From assembly GCF_001404515.1 (NCBI RefSeq), contig NZ_CXWE01000009.1, positions 1 to 64,000 of the forward strand: 64,000 nucleotides of DNA, given 5' to 3'. A program made the translations under genes and the position numbers. The stretch is from Roseibium album. Lineage in GTDB: Bacteria; Pseudomonadota; Alphaproteobacteria; Rhizobiales; Stappiaceae. Below the pieces are notes generated by a model that worked only from the letters and a program-made list of their open reading frames with translations, did no database searches and was not told where the DNA came from. Of the stretch, positions 18,619-26,324 are shown piece by piece (within the stretch, counting starts at the first letter, position 1; every line of letters begins with the position of its first letter).

Positions 18619-19698
18619 TTAGTCGTCTGTCTCAAATCGCATTCGATCGGCAACCCAGGGAATGACAATGGTTTCCAGTCGTTCACCAATGAATTGTCGG
18701 TGATCACCCGCGTAGATGTCCAGAAGATGGGGAATGCGTTCATCCCCAAGCCGTTGCGAGAATTCCAGTGTTCCTGCCGGGATATGCAAAAACTGATCAC
18801 CAAGACCGACGTCCAGTGCCAAACCGCGCAAGCTCCGGAGGTTCTTGCGGGCATGGCGCACCTGCCGTACTGGCAAAGCATCAAGGTATTTGTCGAATTG
18901 AACATCGTCGATGACGATCTCTCCCCGCACAACATCGAATGGAAATTTTCCATAGATGGGCGCAGCATCAACATCGGGACTGAATGCTGCCAATAGGCCC
19001 AACGCTGCAATCGGATAAAAGTCGCGACTATCAATCAGTTGTTGCAGATCTTCTGGTCCCTTGATCTTCGCGGCCCGCTGCCACGCATCGTTTCCGAAGC
19101 TCAAGTCATCAACGGCGGCAAGGCAACACGGGCTGAGCGCCCAGACCACTGAAAAAATTCCGGGCCTGTTCATGGCCAGATTGAGTGCTCCATAGCCTCC
19201 CATCGAGTGACCGACCACGGCGCGGCTTTCCTGATCCGACAGCGTGCGATAATTCTCATCGATGAAAGAGACGAGGTCATCGGCAATGTAATCTGCCCAA
19301 TTGCCGCTCACCGGAGAATTGCGGTAGAATCCGCCTCCATACTTGTTGCCGCCATTCGGCATGACCACAATCAGTTCAGGTATTTTTCCATCCGCAATCA
19401 ATCGGTCGAGAATTTCCGGCACATTGAAGTTTTCAACCCAAACGCCATGATCATCGAATATGCCATGGAGAAGATAGATAGTGGGGAAGCGGCGATCCCG
19501 GTCTTCGTCATAGCCCGGCGGAAGGTAGACGGCGGCCTCCTGGACAACAGAGCTGTCAAGAAGATTGCCATCGAGTGCTGGCGCCGGAACATCGATCTCA
19601 ACCACATTTCCGGTTGTGGTTCCATCTGATTGGGCAGTTGCGACCGAAATGGACATTACAGCAACCGCGATCAAGGTGCCAAGAATTGACTTTCGCAT
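18619..19698 (-). CDS. Secreted alpha/beta-hydrolase esterase (esterase D / feruloyl-esterase-like)
   Basis: The 359-residue protein begins MRKSILGTLIAVAVMSISVATAQS, a clear signal peptide with cleavage probably after ATA or ATAQ. The mature part shows the esterase D family pattern: AAVYLPPGYDEDRDRRFPTI, YLLHGIFDD, the nucleophile elbow GHSMGGYGALN, and a late histidine in YAGDHRQFI. It should hydrolyse esters in the periplasm or outside the cell; the substrate is unknown. The upstream in-frame TTG at 19755 would bury the signal peptide, and GGAG sits six to seven bases before the chosen ATG. The gene stands alone, flanked by gene-poor DNA on both sides. Confidence 0.88.
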   Translation of the reverse strand: MRKSILGTLIAVAVMSISVATAQSDGTTTGNVVEIDVPAPALDGNLLDSSVVQEAAVYLPPGYDEDRDRRFPTIYLLHGIFDDHGVWVENFNVPEILDRLIADGKIPELIVVMPNGGNKYGGGFYRNSPVSGNWADYIADDLVSFIDENYRTLSDQESRAVVGHSMGGYGALNLAMNRPGIFSVVWALSPCCLAAVDDLSFGNDAWQRAAKIKGPEDLQQLIDSRDFYPIAALGLLAAFSPDVDAAPIYGKFPFDVVRGEIVIDDVQFDKYLDALPVRQVRHARKNLRSLRGLALDVGLGDQFLHIPAGTLEFSQRLGDERIPHLLDIYAGDHRQFIGERLETIVIPWVADRMRFETDD

Positions 19699-20496
19699 CG
19701 AAATCTCCAAAAGGGTGAGCCCTTTTACATCTATGCCCGGGTTGCATAAGTACAAGCGTATTCCTCTCCTCTTTCGTCTTTAAGTCTGCGTGGGAGATAA
19801 ATTTCCAGGCTCACGTCTTGAATAATACAACCTGCCTTCCCAGGCCCGCTACGGTCATTCGCTGCAAGACACTCAAAGGGGGTTTCTTGGCAGAAGACAC
19901 GATTTGCGGAGACAGGGGCTTTTTCGATTCCGGTTTAGGGACAGCATCTAGCCAAACACAAAGCGGTGGACTGAGCGTTTTGAGCCGCCAGAACAGTCCC
20001 TAGTGCAGTGTCTGAAGTCCCGAAGTCTGCCTTGAAATCCCAAACTCGAGCGACATGCCGGAGCGAGCCGGAATATCCCACGCGGTTGACAACGCTGTGG
20101 TCATCAAGGGCGGATCTACCGAGAACATCAAGATCGGCTCTGGCTGGATGTCCGAACACTTCGCCGAGGGCAAGATATCGTGGTAAGCGCTGGTCGATAT
20201 GGACGCGGTTCAAAGATCATCATGCGATCGCGCAAGAGCAGTTGCGCCGGCTCTCAGAATCCGTCCAGATGTTCGGCATTGGCCTGAAGACCTGGCACTG
20301 AGCGGCTTTGCGGCCTTACTGATCTGAACCCGAAAAGCCGCATGAGCCCGGACCAGAAACGGTGTGAATGCCAATGATAAGCCTAGAGCGAAGCAAAATT
20401 TCACACGTGTGAATAGTGAGGCCTTTTGGGCTTTACACGGCCTAATCCAGTTTCCTGAGGCAAAATGGTACTAGCTTGATTTTTATGTGGAATTTT
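19699..20496. other. 798-base gene-poor stretch between the esterase and tRNA-Lys
   Basis: No complete gene is convincing. An open frame at 20055-20186 (plus, 43 codons, ending TENIKIGSGWMSEHFAEG then a few residues and stop) looks like genuine protein sequence but has no good start, and a second coding-like piece runs from about 20192 to 20301. They look like remnants of a decayed gene. The first 60 bases should hold the esterase promoter on the minus strand. Confidence 0.4.
20055..20186 (+). pseudogene. Possible remnant coding fragment
   Basis: Forty-three codons read as a plausible protein piece (VVIKGGSTENIKIGSG and onward) with a TAA end and no ribosome-binding site. I do not recognise the parent protein. 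It could be chance; a translated search would settle it. Confidence 0.2.
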
Positions 20497-20572
20497 TGGT
20501 GAGCCGACAGGGGCTCGAACCCTGGACCTACTGATTAAAAGTCAGTTGCTCTACCAGCTGAGCTATCGGCTC
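20497..20572 (-). tRNA. tRNA-Lys (anticodon UUU), CCA encoded
   Basis: Read on the minus strand, the gene begins GAGCCGATAGCTCAGCTGG and ends TCGGCTCACCA. The 7-bp acceptor stem GAGCCGA/TCGGCTC is perfect. The anticodon arm CTGACT-TTT-AATCAG places UUU in the loop, and the T arm contains GGTTCGAGCC. The discriminator base is A and the 3' CCA is encoded. It stands alone between two gene-poor stretches. Confidence 0.97.
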
Positions 20573-20944
20573 TCACCAAATTCCGGTGCAGTCGAGCGCT
20601 TTGTGTGTTGCGCCGCCGCGTTGGTGGCGTGTGTTTATGCCGACATAGGGGACATTGCAAGAGGCAAATTTCATTTTTTCAACAGCATGGCGGATAACTG
20701 GCAGGTTTCAGCATTCGACTTGATTTGACAACGGTAAATTTGGCTAGATAAATGTTCTCATGAGTATAAATAATGATTTATGAATACCGATTGGTAGTAT
20801 AATTTACAGTCAGTTCACTCTATTCTATGAATCTTTGTTCAGTATGTTCGTTATTAAGAAAATAAAGATCATTCTCCTGCAAAAACTGTCAGGTAGCGCA
20901 ATATAGTTTTGTGATGTACCTTCACCAGTAACCAGAGAGGTTAC
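20573..20944. other. AT-rich gene-free stretch with a consensus-like promoter
   Basis: The 372 bases between tRNA-Lys and the next gene hold no convincing ORF. The first part should contain the tRNA promoter on the minus strand. From about 20690 to 20900 the DNA is strikingly AT-rich compared with its surroundings. It includes the promoter-like element annotated at 20725 and a short inverted repeat ATAAAT-aatg-ATTTAT near 20767. Confidence 0.45.
20725..20753 (+). promoter_or_regulatory. Strong sigma-70-like promoter in AT-rich DNA
   Basis: TTGACA (20725-20730), exactly 17 bases, then ATAAAT (20748-20753). It points toward the 97-residue gene at 20945 and would give an unusually long leader of about 185 bases. 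Confidence 0.5.
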
Positions 20945-21238
20945 ATGCACTCGACACCCATAGACACACACACGAACTCGGTCGAGTTCGATTTCGTCAA
21001 GGGCCACATAGCGGCAACGATGACGCTGATTCACGGACTTATCGATCAAGGTGTGATTGACCGCGAACAGCTTGATGCGTTCTTTGCGGCCTTTATCGGT
21101 GAACTTCCCCACAATCGCGAAACACTCGGTCTGCGGTTGATCCTGGATCAGTGGCGCCAGGGCCTTCGGGACGGGGATTGCGATGAAGAGCTGAAAGGCA
21201 TGCTTTTCGAGGTTATCCGGGGAGGCAGATCAAACTGA
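20945..21238 (+). CDS. Small soluble protein of unknown function
   Basis: A 97-residue acidic protein (MHSTPIDTHTNSVEFDFVKG) whose ATG follows an AGAGAGG ribosome-binding site by about five bases. It appears all-helical, with regular leucine/isoleucine spacing (LIHGLIDQGVIDREQLDAFF) and no signal peptide or membrane segment. The pattern suggests a small regulatory or partner-binding protein, but I do not recognise a family. It is preceded by a long AT-rich leader with a good promoter and followed by the TAXI gene in the same direction. Confidence 0.65.
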   Translation: MHSTPIDTHTNSVEFDFVKGHIAATMTLIHGLIDQGVIDREQLDAFFAAFIGELPHNRETLGLRLILDQWRQGLRDGDCDEELKGMLFEVIRGGRSN

Positions 21239-21458
21239 ATTTCCAAATGTGTTCGGCCATGGGTTGGGGGCCGGAGCATTTGACCAGGGTGATGAAACTG
21301 TCCGGGGCGCTCAGGCGCCTTTTTTGATTCTGTTGAAGTCCTGTCCCTGCAATGCAGCCAGTTCCCGTGAAGCCTGCTGGTCAATGTCCGGCAGCTTTGT
21401 TATGCGTAACAGCAGTCAAGCCGTCCGGTGTTGGCCTTGTGATCAGGTGTCGTACCTC

Positions 21459-22499
21459 ATGCGTCTGTCGAAATTCACAAACAAGCTGCTCTCCGCGTTG
21501 AGTTGCGATCAGCTTTCCAGTTTGATCCGCCGCCGGTTTCTGGCAAGTGTGAGCGCAGTATTCGTATTCTTCCAGTTCGGGTTCGGCTACGCAGACGAAC
21601 AACAGTTCGTAACGATTGGAACCGCCGGCGTGACCGGTGTCTATTATCCATCGGGAATTGCGGCCTGCAAGATCGTCAACGAGAGCAGAGCAGAGCACGG
21701 TGTGCGCTGCTCCGTGGAATCTTCACTCGGTTCCATTTCGAACATCAAGCAGATCAAGTCCGGTGAACTCGATTTCGGTTTTGCCCAGTCGGACTGGCAG
21801 CATCATGCCTTTCTCGGAACGTCGGTGTTCGATGACGCCGGAGCCTTTGAAGATCTCAGAACGGTCTTTTCTCTCCATGCTGAGGTCGCAACCATTGTGG
21901 TCAGGGCCGGATCCGCCTTTCGCTCCTTTGAGGACCTGAAAGGCGCCAAGATCAGTACCGGCAGCAAGGGGTCCGGGTCGGCAGCTTCCTGGAATGCCCT
22001 GGTCGGTCAACTGGCCTGGACGGATGCGGATCGGGAAAACTTTACAAACCGCAGCAGTTCCGAACTCGCAGAAGCCCTGTGCGGCGACCAGATCGACGCC
22101 TATTTTGCGTTGATCGGCCATCCTGCCGCCCTGATCGAGGAGACGCAGGATCTGTGCGATATCCGCCTGATCGGTATTGAAAGTGACGACGTCAATGCGT
22201 TTGTCGAAGAGGAACCCTACTACATGGCGGCGACCATACCCGCGGGTCTTTACCGTCTCGCCGAACCTGTCGGGTCATTCGGGGTGGTTGCCACCGTGGT
22301 GACCTCGGTCGAAATGCCGGACGAGATCGTTGCGACACTCGTCGCGGCCGTCCATGACAATTTCGAAAACTTTTCAACGCTGCATCCGGCGTTGAACCGC
22401 CTGACCCGTGAAGACATGGTCGCGTTCGAGGCTGCCGCGCCGCTTCATCCTGGCGCATTGAAGTATTTTCAAAGTCAGGGTTTGTTGCCGGCTGATTGA
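21459..22499 (+). CDS. TAXI-family periplasmic solute-binding protein
   Basis: The mature part begins FVTIGTAGVTGVYYPSGIAAC, the diagnostic TAXI (TRAP-associated extracytoplasmic immunogenic) motif. It continues with QIKSGELDFGFAQSDWQHHA and LKGAKISTGSKGSGSAASWN, also typical. A signal peptide (RRRFLASVSAVFVFFQFGFGYA) lies about 28 residues into the chosen frame. The start is uncertain: ATG 21459 gives 346 residues with a long N-region, and a TTG just before IRRRF would give a more ordinary signal peptide. TAXI proteins normally feed a fused TRAP permease, but none is adjacent, so the partner and substrate (often an organic acid or amino acid) are unknown. Confidence 0.87.
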   Translation: MRLSKFTNKLLSALSCDQLSSLIRRRFLASVSAVFVFFQFGFGYADEQQFVTIGTAGVTGVYYPSGIAACKIVNESRAEHGVRCSVESSLGSISNIKQIKSGELDFGFAQSDWQHHAFLGTSVFDDAGAFEDLRTVFSLHAEVATIVVRAGSAFRSFEDLKGAKISTGSKGSGSAASWNALVGQLAWTDADRENFTNRSSSELAEALCGDQIDAYFALIGHPAALIEETQDLCDIRLIGIESDDVNAFVEEEPYYMAATIPAGLYRLAEPVGSFGVVATVVTSVEMPDEIVATLVAAVHDNFENFSTLHPALNRLTREDMVAFEAAAPLHPGALKYFQSQGLLPAD

Positions 22500-22651
22500 T
22501 TGCATCTGCCGGTTCACGGTCTTCATATCGATCTGCTCTCCAAAAGGTGAGCGGATTTTGTCTTTGTGATCGTGCGTGTTGGAGCTAAATCAATGCATCT
22601 GAAGCTGACCGGTCTATACCGGAATCACATTGAACCAGGCCGGAAGTACAA

Positions 22652-23392
22652 ATGATCCAGGACGTGACGATAATTGGGGCCCTGCTTGCCGGGGTTTTGT
22701 CTTTTGTGTCTCCTTGTGTGCTTCCGCTTGTTCCGCCCTATCTCGGTTTCCTGGCCGGCGTGTCGCTCGATCAGTTGACCGGAGAAGATGACGAAGATCA
22801 AACGGCGTCGCGCAGGGTGTTTTTCAGCGCTGTTTTCTTTGTGCTCGGGTTTTCGACCGTCTTCGTCATTTTGGGAGCGACCGCGAGTTTCCTTGGTCAG
22901 TTCATCAGAGGTTATCTCGACTATTTCGGATATATCGCCGGAGCGGCGATTATCGTCATGGGGCTTCACTTCCTTGGCGTTTTCCGCATCGGTCTTCTTT
23001 ACAAGGAAGCGCGCGTTCACGTCGAAAAGAAACCGGCAGGAGCTCTCGGGGCCTATGTCATCGGCCTTGCTTTCGGATTTGGCTGGACCCCGTGTGTCGG
23101 TCCGATCCTGGCAGCGATCCTGTTTGTCGCCGGTACTGAAGACACGGTCGGGCAGGGCGCTCTGTTGCTGAGTGCCTATGCGATCGGGCTTGGTATTCCC
23201 TTTCTACTGGCGGCCCTATTCGCCGGACCGTTTCTCGGTTTCATGAAACGGTTCCGCAAGCACATGGGAGCGGTTGAAAAGGCAATGGGCGGTGTGCTGG
23301 TTCTGACAGGAATTCTGTTCCTGAGCGGGCATATGGCGAGCATGTCCTATTGGCTCCTGGAGACCTTTCCCGTGCTTCAGGCGGTCGGCTGA
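22652..23392 (+). CDS. ccdA: CcdA-type cytochrome c biogenesis / thiol-disulfide transporter
   Basis: A 246-residue membrane protein with about six hydrophobic helices. It carries the two cysteine motifs of the CcdA/DsbD-beta family: FVSPCVLPLVPPYLGF in the first helix and GFGWTPCVGPILAAIL in the fourth. These cysteines shuttle reducing power from cytosolic thioredoxin to the periplasm, for cytochrome c maturation or other thiol repair. An acidic loop (EDDEDQ) follows helix 1. No other ccm gene is nearby. It converges on the SPOR-like gene, with 64 bases between stops. Confidence 0.92.
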   Translation: MIQDVTIIGALLAGVLSFVSPCVLPLVPPYLGFLAGVSLDQLTGEDDEDQTASRRVFFSAVFFVLGFSTVFVILGATASFLGQFIRGYLDYFGYIAGAAIIVMGLHFLGVFRIGLLYKEARVHVEKKPAGALGAYVIGLAFGFGWTPCVGPILAAILFVAGTEDTVGQGALLLSAYAIGLGIPFLLAALFAGPFLGFMKRFRKHMGAVEKAMGGVLVLTGILFLSGHMASMSYWLLETFPVLQAVG

Positions 23393-23456
23393 GGAGCGAT
23401 ACTTCAGGGATGAGCGTTGTTCGATTGTCTTTTTTACAGCGAGCCAAGGCGCGTGA

Positions 23457-24722
23457 TCAAAACGCGCTATCCCTGAATTCGGCGGCGGTCACCAGCGGGT
23501 CGCCTGCATAAAGGGCAGGTCGGCACACCTCGGTCGTATCCAGCAGGCGCAAGCAGGCGACAGAAGCGTCCGCGGCGTTTGCGAACGGGCCTATCATCAG
23601 TGCGACGCCGCCTTCAGGTGCTTGCCGCTCCCTGATCAGAGGGCGAAGATCCCGCATACGATCCTCATTCTGTTCCTTGAAATCCGCCCAGGCCTTCGCC
23701 GCACCGGCGCTGGTCCTGTAGTGGCCGATGACGGCGCCAAAATCGCTGCGCTTTATCTGGCTGTCGCCACCACCGCGGATCTGACCGGCGGGGTCCGAAG
23801 GTGTGACCACTTTGGGTGCGAGTCCTGAGCGCGTCGGGATCTCGTTGAATGTCTCAGTTTCTTGGTCAACGACCGTCGGTATGGACGCCGTCGTCAAGGG
23901 TGCGCTTTCATTTTTGGATTGTGTGATGATCCGCACCGGTTCTTCGGTGCCGAGTTCAGGAGCCGGAATGGTTTCTGGCGGAGGAAGATGTCGGGAAACG
24001 TCAGTCTGCGCCTTGGGAACGGGCTCCGCCTTTGCATGATCAGTCTTCATCGGATCTGAGTTCAGGTTCTTCTGAACCTGGCCCACCGAATTCGATGTCG
24101 GTTTTGCCGAAGGCATGGCTGGCTCGTGCTTCGCGATCGCAGGTTTCCGAGGTGTTTTTGTCACGACAATTCCCGGGCGGGGGACAACTTCCTGGATGGC
24201 AGCCAATTCTTCTGCGGATGTGGTTTTGCCGGCGTAAGCGAGCTTGGTTCTGGCAACTTCCTGCTCGAGAGCTGCAATGCGTCTGGAATAGATCAGGTTT
24301 TGCTCCGACAGCGCCACCAGACGTCTGCGCAACCCGACAACTTCCCGTTGAAGAACTTCGATCTGGCTTTGCTCTATGCTTGACGCGACGCCACGCTGTT
24401 GGCTCCCGGGCAAGTTCATTACTGCGACAGGATTGTTGATTCCGATCGACGCCGTCGTCTCGACACTGCCGTTGTCGGGAAGGCGCATTCCGGCGGGAGC
24501 CACACCCGAAACCATTCCCGGTGAAAAGGATCCACCGCTGAACTGATAGGAAGCAACTCCGACTGTGCCCATCAGGATGGCAGCAAAAGCCCACGACAGC
24601 ATACCGATCCGCGGAGACGTGAACGTGTCCCGGACAACTGCGCGTTTCGTTTTTGGGGCCTGTGGTTCGAACAAGGCGTCTTTTCCGGATCCTGATGGCG
24701 AATCTGAATAACGATACTGCAT
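23457..24722 (-). CDS. Membrane-anchored protein with coiled coil and SPOR-like C-terminus
   Basis: The 421-residue protein has a cytosolic N-terminus of about 40 residues and one membrane helix (about 41-62, GMLSWAFAAILMGTVGVASY). A heptad-like coiled coil follows (SQIEVLQREVVGLRRRLVAL and onward), then a long Pro/Thr/Ser/Lys-rich linker. The C-terminal 80 residues are folded: DFGAVIGHYRTSAGAAKAWA and VALMIGPFANAADASVACL follow the beta-alpha-beta rhythm of SPOR/peptidoglycan-binding domains. The likely site of action is the periplasm, perhaps at denuded glycan. It is transcribed divergently from glmU, a peptidoglycan precursor gene. The SPOR assignment rests on pattern only. Confidence 0.65.
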   Translation of the reverse strand: MQYRYSDSPSGSGKDALFEPQAPKTKRAVVRDTFTSPRIGMLSWAFAAILMGTVGVASYQFSGGSFSPGMVSGVAPAGMRLPDNGSVETTASIGINNPVAVMNLPGSQQRGVASSIEQSQIEVLQREVVGLRRRLVALSEQNLIYSRRIAALEQEVARTKLAYAGKTTSAEELAAIQEVVPRPGIVVTKTPRKPAIAKHEPAMPSAKPTSNSVGQVQKNLNSDPMKTDHAKAEPVPKAQTDVSRHLPPPETIPAPELGTEEPVRIITQSKNESAPLTTASIPTVVDQETETFNEIPTRSGLAPKVVTPSDPAGQIRGGGDSQIKRSDFGAVIGHYRTSAGAAKAWADFKEQNEDRMRDLRPLIRERQAPEGGVALMIGPFANAADASVACLRLLDTTEVCRPALYAGDPLVTAAEFRDSAF

Positions 24723-24855
24723 CTGAGGTTCATTATGGTTAACGAAACAAAAACGGAAATGCCCTACCGGTCAGATCTTTCAATGTTCTGTGGATCGGGG
24801 CATATAGAGGTCCGCCCGTTGGTCTTGCACGCGCACTGTTAAAGATGGAATTTTC

Positions 24856-26214
24856 ATGACCGCACGCACTTGCCTGTCAATTGTACTTGCCGCAGGTCTG
24901 GGGACCCGGATGAAGTCGGACATGCCCAAGGTCCTTCACCAGATTGGTGGCCTGCCGATGGTGGGTCATGTTTTGAAAGCGCTCGAGGAAGCCGGGTCGG
25001 AACGCGTCTCCGTCATTACCGGTCCCGATATGCCGAATCTCGAATCTTTGGTGCATGAACTGATGCCGACGGCACATTGCCATGTCCAGGCAGAACGTCT
25101 TGGAACCGCGCATGCAACGCTTGCCGCCAAATCGGATTTGCAAGACGCGGCAGATGATGTTGTGGTGATTTTCGGCGATACACCGCTCGTCACATCCGGG
25201 ACCATTTCAAAAGTACGCGGGCAATTGGCGGAAGGAGCAGATCTCGTCGTGCTCGGGTTCGAAACTCCCGAACCACTCGGGTATGGCCGTCTTCTCATCG
25301 ATGATGGCAGGCTCGTTGCTATCCGCGAGGAAAGGGATGCTTCGGAAGAAGAACGGAAAACAACCTTCTGCAATTCCGGCATCATGGGATTCTCGGGCGC
25401 ACATGCACTCGCCCTGATGGAAAGTGTCGGCAACAAGAATGCCAAAAACGAATTCTACCTGACCGACGCTGTCGAGATTGCAAATCAGCGAGGGTTGAAG
25501 GTTGTTGCCGTTGCCGGCTCCGAAGTGGAAACACAAGGTATCAACACCAGAGCCCAGCTGGCGTCGTGCGAGGAAGATTTCCAGAACCGGATGCGTCTTG
25601 CCGCCCTGGAAAACGGGTGCACGCTTCTGGCACCGCATACCGTGTTTTTCTCGCATGACACGATTCTCGAAACGGGTGTGACAGTCGAACAGAACGTCGT
25701 GTTCGCTCCCGGCGTGAAAGTTGCTTCGGGTGCCACTATTCGTGCCTTCAGCCATCTTGAAGGGGCAGACGTTGGAAGCGGAAGCGTTGTCGGTCCATAT
25801 GCGCGTTTGCGTCCCGGAGCCGTCCTTGGTGCAAAGACCAAGGTCGGCAATTTTGTTGAAGTCAAAAACGCAACCTTCGGGGAAGGGGCCAAGGCCAATC
25901 ACCTCAGCTATATAGGCGATGCCACCATTGGCTCCGGATCCAACATTGGCGCCGGAACGATCACCTGCAACTACGATGGATATCTCAAACACCGAACGGA
26001 GATCGGCGAGGGGTGTTTTGTCGGGTCCAACTCCACGCTGGTGGCACCGGTGCAATTGAATGCCGGCGCGTTTGTCTCTGCCGGCAGCGTCATCACGGAT
26101 GATGTTCCAGGAGATGCGATGGCGTTCGGAAGATCGAGACAGATCGTCAAGGAAGGCAAGGCCGCGCAGCTGCGAAGCAGGTTGCAGAGCGAAAAGGATG
26201 CGAAGTCCAGGTAA
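24856..26214 (+). CDS. glmU: Bifunctional UDP-N-acetylglucosamine pyrophosphorylase / glucosamine-1-phosphate N-acetyltransferase
   Basis: GlmU acetylates glucosamine-1-phosphate and uridylylates the product to UDP-GlcNAc, the precursor of peptidoglycan and lipid A. The N-terminal pyrophosphorylase domain shows LAAGLGTRMKSDMPKVLH. The C-terminal left-handed beta-helix has hexapeptide repeats and LRPGAVLGAKTKVGNFVEVK and IGAGTITCNYDGYLKH, normal for the acetyltransferase half. The length of 452 residues is typical. It is followed by glmS 110 bases later, so two consecutive steps of the same pathway are clustered. Confidence 0.97.
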   Translation: MTARTCLSIVLAAGLGTRMKSDMPKVLHQIGGLPMVGHVLKALEEAGSERVSVITGPDMPNLESLVHELMPTAHCHVQAERLGTAHATLAAKSDLQDAADDVVVIFGDTPLVTSGTISKVRGQLAEGADLVVLGFETPEPLGYGRLLIDDGRLVAIREERDASEEERKTTFCNSGIMGFSGAHALALMESVGNKNAKNEFYLTDAVEIANQRGLKVVAVAGSEVETQGINTRAQLASCEEDFQNRMRLAALENGCTLLAPHTVFFSHDTILETGVTVEQNVVFAPGVKVASGATIRAFSHLEGADVGSGSVVGPYARLRPGAVLGAKTKVGNFVEVKNATFGEGAKANHLSYIGDATIGSGSNIGAGTITCNYDGYLKHRTEIGEGCFVGSNSTLVAPVQLNAGAFVSAGSVITDDVPGDAMAFGRSRQIVKEGKAAQLRSRLQSEKDAKSR

Positions 26215-26324
26215 GGAGTTCGCGACCCGGTTCTGTCATTTTCTGAAACACGTATTTATTTCCATTGGAAGTGTTCCCTCGTCTAAAGGAGGGCAGTTTT
26301 CGATGATTTGAGAAGGATTTTTCA

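Noticed and set aside
18425..18622. A 65-codon plus-strand frame before the esterase end
   Set aside because: Atypical composition, and it converges into the esterase stop. It may be a remnant, but there is not enough to call a gene.
20497..20572. tRNA-Lys as an attachment site with a direct repeat of its 3' end nearby
   Set aside because: No copy of the tRNA 3' end was found by eye elsewhere in the window, and no integrase gene is present.
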